Origin: Bacillus sp. FJAT-49736 | Lineage (GTDB): Bacteria > Bacillota > Bacilli > Bacillales > Bacillaceae_C | Direction of reading: 5' to 3' | Length of the DNA stretch: 64,000 nt | NCBI RefSeq assembly: GCF_018343615.1 | Contig: NZ_JAGYPI010000003.1 | Span: 124,001 to 188,000, forward strand | Shown: positions 35,681 to 45,379 of the stretch, one piece after another | How positions within the stretch are numbered: the stretch's first letter is position 1 | How the letters are laid out: each line of letters starts with the position of its first letter | Notes under the pieces: model-generated | What the model was told of the DNA's origin: nothing | The model's input: the letters and a program-made list of their open reading frames with translations, nothing else | The model's database searches: none | Made by a program: the position numbers and the translations under genes

Positions 35681-35930
35681 TACTTCTCCCCCAAATTTAA
35701 ATGGTTAGATAAATTTACGATTAAGAGATAGTTAAGTTTCTAAGTATAAATTCCTACTTTTTGGATTGAAGGTATGATTAAAGACCTAATTTGCTGTGGC
35801 AATTAAAGTCTAGAGTTCTAATTGTATTAAAGTACAACCAGTTCTAGAAGGAATATGGTTAAGGATAAAGAAATTAAATAAAGAGATGTGTAAAATTTTT
35901 TAAGAGATCTTAATAAAGGGAGAATCATGT

Positions 35931-36884
35931 ATGGTTGGAACAAATGTTTGGCCATTCCATAACTCATATACCAGTAAAACAGTGCAACTAATAAATGAAA
36001 ATGCGAGCTATCATAATATAAAACACAAAACAACAATAGAAGAATTTAACCAATTCTTAGATGAGCCAGGTGAAGAGATTAGGGAGAATACCTTTGTTGT
36101 TTTGGACGGGGAGAAAGTAATTGCATATCAATCCTTATGCTTTATCAAGAGTGATGAGTTTATTAATGTTTATAGTTATGGAACCGTTCATTATCAGTAT
36201 AGAAGACAAGGGATAGGTTCTTTGCTCTTAACACACACTTTAATGCACTTAAAAGAGCGAGCTGAAAAGGAAAATATCAAAATAATCTACAATCATATGG
36301 TTTGGTTGAATATAGATGGCCAGAATCAATTAGCAATAAAATTTAAACTGGCGAAGTATACGGACTTGCTTTCCTATAATTGGAGGAAATCTAATATTCC
36401 AATTCCACTGCCTGTATTGCCAAAGGGGTATTCCTTTAAAAGGCCAACCACGGAAGATGCTGAATACTGGGCAAAAATAGATAACGAAGCTTTTTCATGG
36501 CGAAAAAATAAAAGTGAAATTCAAAAGGAAAATGTAATCTTTGAGTTTAATAGTCTGGAGTTTTCACCGGATTTCTATATTCTTTGCTTAAATGAAAGAA
36601 GGGAACCTGTTGGTTTTATTTGCGGAAAGGAGGAAGGACCACAACGCGGAGTTATTTCTACATTAGCTGTCCTTCCGGATTATCAAGGAGTAGGAATAGG
36701 TAAGGCATTGCTGAGTGAGATAATGAATAGAATGCAGGAACATGATATTAATCACATTCGTTTATCTGTCGATGCTAATAATCCGACTTCCGCAATACAA
36801 TTATATGAGAAATCTGGCTTTAAAATGGGAAAAAGGATCATTCATTATATTTACGAAATGGATCCGAGAAAGGGGCTTCTATGA
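35931..36884 (+). CDS. GNAT acetyltransferase with two domains
   Basis: A 317-residue protein with two GNAT domains, N-terminal with YQYRRQGIGSLLLTHTL (about 100-115) and C-terminal with LAVLPDYQGVGIGKALLSEI (about 245-264), both containing the RxxGxG/A acetyl-CoA loop. Double-GNAT proteins include mycothiol synthase; the substrate here is unknown. GGGAG lies 8 nt before ATG. The next gene overlaps its stop codon, so they are co-transcribed. Confidence 0.85.
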   Translation: MVGTNVWPFHNSYTSKTVQLINENASYHNIKHKTTIEEFNQFLDEPGEEIRENTFVVLDGEKVIAYQSLCFIKSDEFINVYSYGTVHYQYRRQGIGSLLLTHTLMHLKERAEKENIKIIYNHMVWLNIDGQNQLAIKFKLAKYTDLLSYNWRKSNIPIPLPVLPKGYSFKRPTTEDAEYWAKIDNEAFSWRKNKSEIQKENVIFEFNSLEFSPDFYILCLNERREPVGFICGKEEGPQRGVISTLAVLPDYQGVGIGKALLSEIMNRMQEHDINHIRLSVDANNPTSAIQLYEKSGFKMGKRIIHYIYEMDPRKGLL

Positions 36885-37693
36885 TACCAACAATTGTTAA
36901 CAGTATAATGCAAGATTATAGTGATTTGCTTCAGGAACAACTTCCTAGTTGCATAGAAGGAATTTACCTTCATGGTTCGGTTGCCCTAAATTCTTTTGAT
37001 GATTCCAGTGATATAGATTTTATAACTGTGATAAATCGTTGCTTAAAGAAAGAAGAGATTTATGCGCTGGGGGAAATTCATCAATTTATTGCTGCGAAAT
37101 ATAGGAAGCCGGAAATGGACGGAATGTATGTACAGCAGATGGACATTGGAAAAAATAATGAAAATAGCCCTACACCTTTTTATAATGGTGGGGAGATGCA
37201 TCCAACTAATGCTTTTAATCTTAATCCCATTACGTGGTGGACACTAAAATATCATGGAATACGAGTCATTGGCCGATCTATTGAAGCATTAAAAATAGAG
37301 GTAACAGAGGAAGATTTGGTTCAATATGTTGATAAAAACATGAATTCCTATTGGAAAAACCGTGTGGAAATGATTGGAAATATCGATTTCACCACTATAC
37401 CGGATGATTTAGTGGATCAGGAAATAGAGTGGTCTATTTTGGGCGTTTTAAGACAATATTATACAATAAATGAACAGAAAATCATCTCGAAGGCAGGAGC
37501 AGGAAAATATGCATTGACAAAGCTTCCAAGTAAATGGAGTAATATCATACAAGAAGCGATTCGAATACGCGAAAAAGTAGGGGAGACTTATTATCCTAAT
37601 CGAGAAGAAAAAATTGCGGATTCTTTAAGCTTTCTCACCTTTTTAATGGACCGATGCAATGCCTTATTAATGGAAAGGGATGTAGTATTGTAA
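36881..37693 (+). CDS. Aminoglycoside adenylyltransferase-like nucleotidyltransferase
   Basis: A 270-residue protein with an N-terminal nucleotidyltransferase motif GSVALNSFDDSSDIDF (Gly-Ser with two catalytic acidic residues) and a DUF4111-type C-terminal domain (about 150-265). The fold and length match AadA/ANT(9)-type streptomycin or spectinomycin adenylyltransferases, but identity to a resistance enzyme cannot be judged by eye; it may be a chromosomal relative. It overlaps the acetyltransferase stop by 4 nt. Confidence 0.8.
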   Translation: MIPTIVNSIMQDYSDLLQEQLPSCIEGIYLHGSVALNSFDDSSDIDFITVINRCLKKEEIYALGEIHQFIAAKYRKPEMDGMYVQQMDIGKNNENSPTPFYNGGEMHPTNAFNLNPITWWTLKYHGIRVIGRSIEALKIEVTEEDLVQYVDKNMNSYWKNRVEMIGNIDFTTIPDDLVDQEIEWSILGVLRQYYTINEQKIISKAGAGKYALTKLPSKWSNIIQEAIRIREKVGETYYPNREEKIADSLSFLTFLMDRCNALLMERDVVL

Positions 37694-37734
37694 TTTTCGT
37701 GGAAAAGTCGTAAAATTATTGATAGAAAATATGT

Positions 37735-37996
37735 AGCTATGACGAAGAAGAGTAAGTATAGGAAACACTTTAGAGAGCTGATGGATGGTGAAAATCAGTG
37801 TGGGACTTTTACTGAATGGGCTTCCGAGCTTCTGGGCTGAACTAATAGTAGGCTTAGCGGATAGGTCTTACCGTTAAAAGAGACAACGCATCGAAATAAA
37901 TATTTCCGTGCGATTTAAGTGCGTTTATCTGTTTGGATAGACGAATGAAGGTGGCACCACGGGCTTCCCGTCCTTTTTTGGATGGGGGCCCTTTTT
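37735..37996 (+). promoter_or_regulatory. T-box riboswitch of trpS (tryptophan)
   Basis: The leader contains the conserved T-box AAGGTGGCACCACGG (37948-37962) that pairs with the uncharged tRNA end. The stem I region has a specifier TGG at 37817-37819 (in GAATGGGC), the codon for tryptophan, matching the downstream gene. A terminator stem (GGGCTTCCCGTCC at about 37961 with GGATGGGGGCCC) and T5 end the leader. Uncharged tRNA-Trp should stabilise the antiterminator and allow trpS expression. The promoter was not assigned with confidence. Confidence 0.93.
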
Positions 37997-38024
37997 GTGT
38001 TTCGAAATTATAGGAGGTTTTACA

Positions 38025-39020
38025 ATGAAGACAGTATTAACAGGAGTTAAGCCAACAGGAAAGATTCATTTAGGAAATTATATTGGTGCAATCAAGCCAG
38101 CACTGCAATTAGCGAAGAATCCAGAATACCTGCCGATATACTTTGTGGCAGATTATCATGGTCTAACAAAAACGCAAAATGCAGAGGAGCTACGCAAACT
38201 TTCTGTTGGTGTGGCAGCAGCATGGTTAGCACTTGGGCTTGACCCTGAGAAGGTAATATTCTATCGCCAATCGGATATACCGGAGATTTTTGAACTATCT
38301 TGGATACTTGCATGCTTTTCTCCAAAGGGATTGATGAATCGCGCGCATGCTTATAAATCAATCGTTGAGCAAAATAAACAGGCAGGTAAGGAAGTAGATG
38401 ACGGTGTTAACATGGGACTATTTACGTATCCAATTTTGATGGCGGCTGATATCTTAATGTTTCAAACGGATATGGTTCCAGTTGGTAAAGACCAAATTCA
38501 GCACGTTGAAATTGCTCGTGATATTGCAGAATACTTTAATAAAAATTATGGAGAAACATTCATTTTACCTGATTTTAAAGTGGATGATGAAACGGCTGTT
38601 CTTCCGGGGTTGGATGGCAGAAAGATGAGCAAAAGCTATAACAATACTATCCCATTATTTGAAGATGCAAATACCCTTTACAAATTAATTAAAAAAATCA
38701 AAACGGATTCGACTCCGCCAAATGAAGCGAAGGATCCAGACCAATCTATTATATTCGATTTATACAAGGAATTTGCTACTCCTGAACAAATCCAAAAGAT
38801 GAGAGAAGCGTATGGAAACGGCATCGGCTGGGGAGATGCTAAAAAGGACTTATTCGAAGTCATGAATTCTTATCTAGAGGAGCCGCGTGAAAAATACAAT
38901 GAGCTTATGGCAAATCCGGATAAGGTTAATGATATTCTTCTTGCTGGTGCGGAAAAGGCAAGGCAAAAAAGCACTCCGTTTATGAAAGAAATTCGGAGCA
39001 GGATTGGATTAATGAAATAG
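38025..39020 (+). CDS. trpS: Tryptophanyl-tRNA synthetase
   Basis: A 331-residue class I synthetase. The HIGH-type motif is PTGKIHLGNYIGA and the KMSKS motif is GRKMSKSYNN. It charges tRNA-Trp with tryptophan in the cytoplasm. ATG 38025 has AGGAGGT 6 nt upstream; the longer frame from 37995 starts inside the T-box terminator. Regulation is by the T-box leader, so expression should rise when charged tRNA-Trp is low. Confidence 0.98.
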   Translation: MKTVLTGVKPTGKIHLGNYIGAIKPALQLAKNPEYLPIYFVADYHGLTKTQNAEELRKLSVGVAAAWLALGLDPEKVIFYRQSDIPEIFELSWILACFSPKGLMNRAHAYKSIVEQNKQAGKEVDDGVNMGLFTYPILMAADILMFQTDMVPVGKDQIQHVEIARDIAEYFNKNYGETFILPDFKVDDETAVLPGLDGRKMSKSYNNTIPLFEDANTLYKLIKKIKTDSTPPNEAKDPDQSIIFDLYKEFATPEQIQKMREAYGNGIGWGDAKKDLFEVMNSYLEEPREKYNELMANPDKVNDILLAGAEKARQKSTPFMKEIRSRIGLMK

Positions 39021-39118
39021 TAAGAGGGTATTAGAGGGGGAATGCTGCCATAAGTGAGATGACACTTCCCCTGCCAATTTTCCTTAACATATCGTGTTTG
39101 GTAGTGAGAAAATTATTT

Positions 39119-39625
39119 TTAACAATCAAATATATCGACTATTCGATCTGCCCTTATTCTTTTTTGACATAATAAAATCAGTTGATCGAAAAATGGAGAT
39201 ACTTCTTGTAAGTTTTCCGGGATTGGTATTTGAATGTCCGTAGACCCGAATAATTGTTTAAAATAAGCCTTCCGTTCCTGATTTTTACCGTCTCGCTTTA
39301 AAGGATTATATCTCCAGGTAATAACCGTTTTGCTCTTAAGTATACTTATATTTTGCAGTTCCGCTAAGGTTGTTGACTTATTCTGAGGATAAATAACTAA
39401 ATAATATCGGTCATTTCGATGCCAATCTATAAATAATAGAAAATAGCCAGGTTCGTCGGGTTTATATATATGATAGCCCGCAATAATATGCTTTCCATTT
39501 GTCCATTGATGGAATCCATGTATAATTCCATCCTCGACTTCCATTTTTTTGATTTCATAAGAAGTTGGCTTTTTTAGGTAATGATCGATTTGCTTACAGA
39601 TATCAATGGCAATTTTTTTCTCCAT
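39119..39625 (-). CDS. Hypothetical protein, family not recognised
   Basis: A 168-residue soluble protein with no signal peptide or membrane helix. The middle part is aromatic-rich (GYFLLFIDWHRNDRYYLVIY) and reads as a compact beta domain. I do not recognise a family. ATG 39625 (EKKIAIDICKQID) has TAGGAGGG 8 nt upstream on the minus strand; the frame is open to 39724 but the extra residues have no start signal. It is convergent with trpS and divergent from the VOC gene at 39934. Confidence 0.75.
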   Translation of the reverse strand: MEKKIAIDICKQIDHYLKKPTSYEIKKMEVEDGIIHGFHQWTNGKHIIAGYHIYKPDEPGYFLLFIDWHRNDRYYLVIYPQNKSTTLAELQNISILKSKTVITWRYNPLKRDGKNQERKAYFKQLFGSTDIQIPIPENLQEVSPFFDQLILLCQKRIRADRIVDIFDC

Positions 39626-39933
39626 TTTTCTTTCCCTCCTATTTTTAATATAGATAATGTAAATAGAAAAGGGAAGATGAGCTTTGTCTTTCATGACTAA
39701 AAAATATATAATTTTTTTTAGCAAGGCCCTTTTCTTATAAGATAGTTTTTAGAAAAGCATCTTATCAGGATGACTAACCCTTTGAAGAAAAGATGCCTCA
39801 GGGCTGATACTGCCTTAGAATTAATAACCATCCAGGAAAAGAAATAAGTTAAAATCAGCTTTTGGATTTTAACAATCTATTCGAAAACTGCTTTTAGACA
39901 TTATTGTTGTATGAGAATACAAGGAGGAGAACG

Positions 39934-40329
39934 ATGAACAAGATTATCCCTCGACTAATTATTGAAAATTGCAAGGAAGCTATAGAATATTATGCTGAAG
40001 TTTTTAATGCAGAAATTAAAAACATTCAGCTTGCAGATGGAGTGGAAATGTTTAAAGGGCATGAAGGGAAATATATACATGCGGAATTGCATCTTAATGA
40101 AAACTATGCCATCTACTTTAATGACATATTTGGAAATGAATCCAATAAAGGAACAAATATAATCATGGGCATCGATTTTGAAAGTGAAGAGGAAATACGA
40201 AATGTATATGAGAAATTGTCTAAAGACGGGAAAGTAACGATGGAGCTTCAGTTAACATTTTGGAATGCTCTGTATGGGAAAGTAACGGATAAATACGGAA
40301 TACATTGGGAATTAAATTACCAAAGATAG
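39934..40329 (+). CDS. VOC/PhnB-like domain protein
   Basis: A 131-residue vicinal-oxygen-chelate protein. The N-terminus (PRLIIENCKEAIEYYAEVFN) and YIHAELHLNENYAIYFND are characteristic of the small glyoxalase/PhnB group, with one of the usual histidine ligands in YIHAEL. ATG 39934 has AAGGAGGA 8 nt upstream, so the earlier ATG at 39904 is unlikely. Enzyme activity is unknown. A terminator follows. Confidence 0.87.
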   Translation: MNKIIPRLIIENCKEAIEYYAEVFNAEIKNIQLADGVEMFKGHEGKYIHAELHLNENYAIYFNDIFGNESNKGTNIIMGIDFESEEEIRNVYEKLSKDGKVTMELQLTFWNALYGKVTDKYGIHWELNYQR

Positions 40330-40332
40330 ATG

Positions 40333-40370
40333 AGTATGCCGAAGATGGCATACTTTTTTATTTTTTTTAA
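40333..40370 (+). terminator. Terminator of the VOC gene
   Basis: Stem AGTATGCC / GGCATACT with a 6-nt loop, then a long T-rich tail. Confidence 0.88.
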
Positions 40371-40589
40371 AGCTAGCTCGGTACCTAACCCAGTGATAAC
40401 TTTGAAAAAAATAGTCTTTGTCTTGTGCATTTGTTATGAAACAGACATATTTCTGTATAACAATTGAAAGGAAAATGAAATTAAACGCATAAAGTACTTT
40501 GTTACAATAATAAGATAGAATTGGAGCAGTCCTCTAGATAATACTCTTTTGCATTTACACAAAAAAATAGTACACCGGGGGTTCAAAAA

Positions 40590-43331
40590 ATGACATTAGA
40601 GGAATATTTGATTCATAAAACCTATTATAAGGCTACATATATAAATGAAAAAGAAGAAAGAGAGCCGATCCAGGTTCTTGGAGATGCATATGTTTTAGAG
40701 CAGCAAAACGAGCTGCCGGACCTTTCTTATATTCGTTATGCCCAGGGAGAATTATATTTTCATTATAAAGATTTTGAGGCAGCAATATTTAAGTGGGAAA
40801 ACATAAAAAATGAGCTTCGGCCATGGGCTAGAAAAAATATGGCGGATGCATATGTGGAACTTGGTTTAGCAAAGGATGCTGAGGACATTTACAAATCAAT
40901 CAAATCAGACTCAACTACTCTGCAAATGGAAGTTCTTCTGCAGCTTTTTTCTTTATATATAAATCAGGGGCAAATCGATTTGGCAGACAGGACATTGAAG
41001 GAAGCCGTTTCTTTGAATCCTGACTATCCGAATGTTACAGAAATCGCCCGTGCTTTTTATGAAAAACAGGAAATGGTACAGGATGCTGTACAGCTTGCTG
41101 TAAGTGAAGCGATACGAACGGAGTCTATTACATGGTTTCAATGTGTCGTTAGATATGTAAAAAAGGGGTGGACGACAACATATCCTCCAAACTTTTTCAG
41201 AGATTTCATCAAGGCGGTTTACGACGTGGAACAAAGCAGCTTTGAACAAACTCTCATATCGCTTTGGGAAAGTTATAGCGAGGAAGATTGCTATTTAGAG
41301 TGGCTGAATATGCTTGGTAGTATCCTTTTAGATTTGGAATTGAAGGAAAACAGTCGTATATCTTCCCTATATAAAGAAACTTACTTCCACTTACTAGAAG
41401 GTCAATATTTTATAAAAGAAATTTCAGGAATCGTTCCTGACCTTATAACAAATTGGCTAAAAATATCAAGTTCATCGGATAAAATCTTTGTAGCATCTGC
41501 AATTTTAGCATGGAATGAAGTGTATCCATCCAGCCTGGATCCTTCTGTTATATCAGATGCGGAGTACAATATTTGTCAGGCAAAAAGTGCGGATGAGGTA
41601 TTCACACATAGTCTACGGCTATTTAAAGCTATTGCTAGATGGTCAGGTGATCATGAGCTGGAAGTATCAGAAAGAACGAAATGGATGGTACAACAATTAA
41701 TGGATGAGGATGCTCATCACCTAATGGTTATTGGACCAACTGGGAATGGTAAATCATCCTTTATTAACTCCATTCTTGGTGGAAATATTTTAAAGCCATC
41801 TACATCATCCATTGTTTTATTTAAGAATAGCGATGTATTAGATATCCAGGAAGTGAGAGAGGAAAGTGTAGAAAAAATAGCAGACATTTCCGATTTTCAG
41901 GCTTCCACTGCATCTCAACTTCAAATGAAGTTAATTGATTTCAAAATGCCTAACAAATTTTTAAGTGAAAATGAGATTGCCGTAATAGATTCACCTAGTT
42001 TTCAAGGGAATTCAAAGGGTAGAAATGATTATTTCCACTATTTGACGCTCGCAGATAGTCTATTATTTGTATTGAATGCGAATGTTCCTTTTACAGATAA
42101 AGAATGTGATATTTTATTGCAAATTCAAAAATTCATGCCTGGCCTCCCAATACACTTTGTATTAAATAAAATTGATACCATATATAGTGAGCGAGAAGTT
42201 AATAGAATAATAGAAGAAACGGAGTCAAGATTATCCGAGTATTTTCCGGGTGCACAGGTGTATCCGTATTCTTCCGTATATGAAAGTGATGAGCAATTAA
42301 GCCAATTAAGTGAATTTATAAAGACGGCAATACATTCGGTAAATAGAGAGCAGGGAAGGACGGAGAATCTTTTATATTTAATCCGTCATTTGATTTCAGA
42401 GCTTTTAGAAAAACGAGTAAAAATGGAAAACGAAATGGTGGAAGCAATTAGCTGGAAAGAGGATATTGTTGGCAGACTAAGCGGTGCACGTCATCAGCTT
42501 CAAGATCTGAAGGGTGAGAAGACTCAGCAGATACAAACGGAGTATCAAATTATTGTTGAAGAAATTAGAAATGAAATCATTAGTACCATTCCGTCCATTT
42601 TGAAGGGTTGTACGGACTTTATTAAAGAGGACAGCGATTTCCGAAGAATTCATAGTGAGCTTAATGATGAGATGAATAATAGAGTTCATGACTATCTTTA
42701 TCAAGATGTTTTACCAAAATACTATGGCCACCTGAAAAAATGGATTTCACGTTCCCAAGGGGAATTCAATCAATGCAAGGAATATCTTGATGAAATGTGT
42801 GAGGGCTTCAACCATCTGTATGGGGAAGCAAAATTAAAATTAGAGTTTGATTTTCGGGTAATAGATGACTGGAGCCGGGATGCAGATCGAATGACCAATT
42901 CCGTAAGGCTAGAGAAAATTAATATTTTATCTCGAAATACCCCAACTCAACTTTTACTAAAGGGTGCAGGAAAGCTGTTTGGTGCCATTCAGCAAAATAA
43001 AACGATGCTTTATACGAAGTATAAAAACATGGTCGAAAATGAGGACTACTACGAAACTTCCGTCATTATCGCCAATAAATTTATGCACCAATTTGATCTG
43101 TTTGAAAAGGGCTTAGAACGAGATATCACTATGTTCTTTAAAGAGCCGCTAACAATGATGGACCAACTTATAGAACAAACACATGAAAAAATAAATAACC
43201 AGCATAATACTTTGCAAAATCTAAGAGCAAATCCTCAAAAATATCAAGACCCTTTAACTTTGTTTGAGATTAGACTAAGACAATTTGAATGGATGTTTGA
43301 TGCAGCTAAGGAAATACAACCTATATATTAA
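40590..43331 (+). CDS. TPR-containing dynamin-like GTPase
   Basis: A 913-residue protein. The first 170 or so residues carry TPR-like helix pairs (YIRYAQGELYFHYKDFEAAI; AWARKN-type repeats; DLADRTLKEAVSLNPDYPNV). The GTPase domain spans about 370-580 with G1 GPTGNGKSS (from Gly382), G3 DSPSFQG (Asp467) and G4 NKID (Asn526). After it comes a long helical region (about 590-900), as in dynamin middle and effector domains. Bacterial dynamins remodel or protect membranes. Neither transmembrane segments nor a partner gene are seen. CCGGGGG lies 6 nt before ATG. Confidence 0.83.
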   Translation: MTLEEYLIHKTYYKATYINEKEEREPIQVLGDAYVLEQQNELPDLSYIRYAQGELYFHYKDFEAAIFKWENIKNELRPWARKNMADAYVELGLAKDAEDIYKSIKSDSTTLQMEVLLQLFSLYINQGQIDLADRTLKEAVSLNPDYPNVTEIARAFYEKQEMVQDAVQLAVSEAIRTESITWFQCVVRYVKKGWTTTYPPNFFRDFIKAVYDVEQSSFEQTLISLWESYSEEDCYLEWLNMLGSILLDLELKENSRISSLYKETYFHLLEGQYFIKEISGIVPDLITNWLKISSSSDKIFVASAILAWNEVYPSSLDPSVISDAEYNICQAKSADEVFTHSLRLFKAIARWSGDHELEVSERTKWMVQQLMDEDAHHLMVIGPTGNGKSSFINSILGGNILKPSTSSIVLFKNSDVLDIQEVREESVEKIADISDFQASTASQLQMKLIDFKMPNKFLSENEIAVIDSPSFQGNSKGRNDYFHYLTLADSLLFVLNANVPFTDKECDILLQIQKFMPGLPIHFVLNKIDTIYSEREVNRIIEETESRLSEYFPGAQVYPYSSVYESDEQLSQLSEFIKTAIHSVNREQGRTENLLYLIRHLISELLEKRVKMENEMVEAISWKEDIVGRLSGARHQLQDLKGEKTQQIQTEYQIIVEEIRNEIISTIPSILKGCTDFIKEDSDFRRIHSELNDEMNNRVHDYLYQDVLPKYYGHLKKWISRSQGEFNQCKEYLDEMCEGFNHLYGEAKLKLEFDFRVIDDWSRDADRMTNSVRLEKINILSRNTPTQLLLKGAGKLFGAIQQNKTMLYTKYKNMVENEDYYETSVIIANKFMHQFDLFEKGLERDITMFFKEPLTMMDQLIEQTHEKINNQHNTLQNLRANPQKYQDPLTLFEIRLRQFEWMFDAAKEIQPIY

Positions 43332-43350
43332 CATCATGGAATAATTGGAA

Positions 43351-43380
43351 AAAGGCAGCTGCTAAGCTGCCTTTTCTTAC
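43351..43380. terminator. Bidirectional terminator after the dynamin gene
   Basis: Stem AAAGGCAGC / GCTGCCTTT with a 6-nt loop, then TTCTTAC on the plus strand; the minus side reads TTTTTCCAATT. It also serves the convergent lactonase gene. Confidence 0.85.
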
Positions 43381-44441
43381 ATACTATAATGAAAAAACTT
43401 CACACAAACTGGATAAGGAACTGAAATATCAGACTGTAATAGGGTCAATTTGCCAGATTCAATGTCTCTTGAATATAGAACGAGATTTCCAGATTCCTCA
43501 TTGGAGACAACGAGAAATTTCTCAGTGGGATCTAAGACGAAATCTCGCGGCCAAGAACCTTCCGTTGAAACATGTTCTACAAAAGTAAGCCTTCCTGTAT
43601 CTTGGTGAACGCTAAAAACGGCAATCGAGTCATGCCCGCGATTAGCAGCATATACAAAGCGGCCGTCAGTGGTAACATGTATAGCGCTCCCTTGACTGTT
43701 TTCTGTAAAGCCCTCTGGTATAGCAGATATATATTGCAATTCCTTAAAGCTTCCATCCTCTACATTATATTCCAGAACAATAACTTCAGAGCTTAACTCG
43801 GTCATTAAATAAGCGTATTTCCTATTTGGGTGAAATTCCAAATGTCTTGGACCACTGCCGGGATTAACAGATAAACTGCAAACCTCCGTTAAAGATTTAT
43901 CATCTATTTTGTAAGTAATTAATGCATCAATTCCTAAATCGATCACAACAGCATATTTTTCATCAGGTGTAAAGCCAGCATAATGGGTATGAGGCTTTTC
44001 CTGTCTCTCCGGATTCGGACCGGAACCATGATGTTCAATAATAGAAAATGCAGGTTGAATACTACCATCATCGTTTGTAATGTATGCCTCTACGGTACCT
44101 TTATGATAATTTGCTGATAGAACAAAATGGTTATTGCTATTGGTACTAACATGACAAGGGGAAGCCCCTGGTAACAATTCTTTATTGTTTAGCTTCAGAG
44201 CTCCTGAGTCATCTGAAATCGAGTATGATGCAATTCCACCTTTTTCTCCTTCCTTTACAACCGAATAAAGAAATTGGTTATTCTTACTAAGAGCGACGTA
44301 GGTAGGATTAGCGAGTTCAGCAACGAGTTTTATATCACTCAATTTTTTATTTTCTGCATCTAAGGTGAATGAATAGATTCCTTTGCTGTCTCCCTTTGTA
44401 TATGTGCCTACATAGCCTACAAACCTATTTTGACTCCTCAA
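43377..44441 (-). CDS. Lactonase family protein (6-phosphogluconolactonase type)
   Basis: A 354-residue seven-bladed beta-propeller of the lactonase family. The blade signature YVGTYTKGDSKGIYSF at the N-terminus, AYLMTELSSEVIVLEY and FVYAANRGHDSIAVFS are family blocks, as is GSGPRHLEFHP. In E. coli the Pgl homologue hydrolyses 6-phosphogluconolactone. The start is TTG 44441, with AAAAGGAG 10 nt upstream; the frame extends to 44531 without a start signal. It is divergent from the ribitol-phosphate locus. Confidence 0.87.
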   Translation of the reverse strand: MRSQNRFVGYVGTYTKGDSKGIYSFTLDAENKKLSDIKLVAELANPTYVALSKNNQFLYSVVKEGEKGGIASYSISDDSGALKLNNKELLPGASPCHVSTNSNNHFVLSANYHKGTVEAYITNDDGSIQPAFSIIEHHGSGPNPERQEKPHTHYAGFTPDEKYAVVIDLGIDALITYKIDDKSLTEVCSLSVNPGSGPRHLEFHPNRKYAYLMTELSSEVIVLEYNVEDGSFKELQYISAIPEGFTENSQGSAIHVTTDGRFVYAANRGHDSIAVFSVHQDTGRLTFVEHVSTEGSWPRDFVLDPTEKFLVVSNEESGNLVLYSRDIESGKLTLLQSDISVPYPVCVKFFHYSM

Positions 44442-44689
44442 ATTTTCCACTCCTTTTAGTAAATCATTGTAACTAAATTGAAAGTGATTTTTTCTGTAGA
44501 ACCCTTCACTGCTTATGGATAAAATATCCACTTTTTTCTTATTATATCATACATATTTCATCTTCACGGTAAGTAGGTAGATACTCACAAATTTTTATTC
44601 CATTACAGCATTTCTTTATAGTATAATACTTTTCAAAGTTATTTGAATTTAGTTGATTTTTAGAATTTGCATAAAACGAGGTGAACTTC

Positions 44690-45376
44690 TTGAAAGAGTG
44701 TAGCTTTATTCTTTTATCAGGCGGCGTTGGCAAGAGGATGCAGCTTGATATTCCAAAGCAATTTTTGTTAATTGGTGGAAAACCAATTCTAGTTCATGCC
44801 TTGGAAAAAATTGATTTAATGGAGGAAATAAAAGAAATTATTATTCCCTCTCCGAAGGAATTTATTGAGAAAACAGAAGAGGTTATTTTTCACTATGGTT
44901 TTACAACCCCTATCTATTGTATTGAAGGCGGTGAAACAAGACAGGATTCTGTCTACAAGGGACTTTTGGAAACAAAGTTCGAAAGCGTTATCATTCATGA
45001 GGCAGTAAGACCATTTGTCACTGTAGAGGAATTTAGAAAATTGATATACGAAGATGTGGAGAATGCTATTTATGGGCTGGATATTCCTTTCACTGTTTTA
45101 GAGGGGGAGGAGTATATTGAGAATAATTTGGAGAGAGATAAGCTGATTAATGTCCAATTGCCTCAAAAATTTAATAAACCGAAACTACTGTATGCACATG
45201 AATGTGCGAAGGAAGAAGGAATGAATTTCACGGAAGATGCTAGCCTTTTCTTCCATTATTTTCATTCCAATATCAGGGTGCTTGCCGGAAGTGATTATAA
45301 TATCAAAATTACCAAACCAATCGATCGAAAAATAGCGGAAATCATATATAAAGAGTATATATTAATGGAGGGATAA
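44690..45376 (+). CDS. IspD/TarI-family cytidylyltransferase (probable CDP-ribitol synthesis)
   Basis: A 228-residue nucleotidyltransferase. The N-terminal LLSGGVGKRMQLDIPKQF is the CTP-binding block, and ETRQDSVYKGL and HEAVRPFVTVEEF are IspD/TarI landmarks. It would form CDP-ribitol from CTP and ribitol-5-phosphate, or MEP-cytidylyl in IspD; the downstream SDR and CDP-polyol transferases favour ribitol. TTG 44690 lies 6 nt after GAGGTG (44678-44683), so it is preferred over GTG 44681. First gene of a four-gene operon. Confidence 0.82.
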   Translation: MKECSFILLSGGVGKRMQLDIPKQFLLIGGKPILVHALEKIDLMEEIKEIIIPSPKEFIEKTEEVIFHYGFTTPIYCIEGGETRQDSVYKGLLETKFESVIIHEAVRPFVTVEEFRKLIYEDVENAIYGLDIPFTVLEGEEYIENNLERDKLINVQLPQKFNKPKLLYAHECAKEEGMNFTEDASLFFHYFHSNIRVLAGSDYNIKITKPIDRKIAEIIYKEYILMEG

Positions 45377-45379
45377 TTG

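Noticed and set aside
37735-38024. Possible tRNA gene in the structured leader of trpS
   Set aside because: The conserved GGTGGCACCACG motif and the terminator identify a T-box. No cloverleaf can be drawn.
40590-43331. Dynamin-like gene as part of an antiphage defence island
   Set aside because: There are no other defence genes, integrases or tRNA sites nearby. Housekeeping neighbours surround it.
44690-45376. Canonical ispD of the MEP isoprenoid pathway
   Set aside because: No ispF follows, and the SDR plus two CDP-polyol transferases fit ribitol-phosphate synthesis better, though not exclusively.
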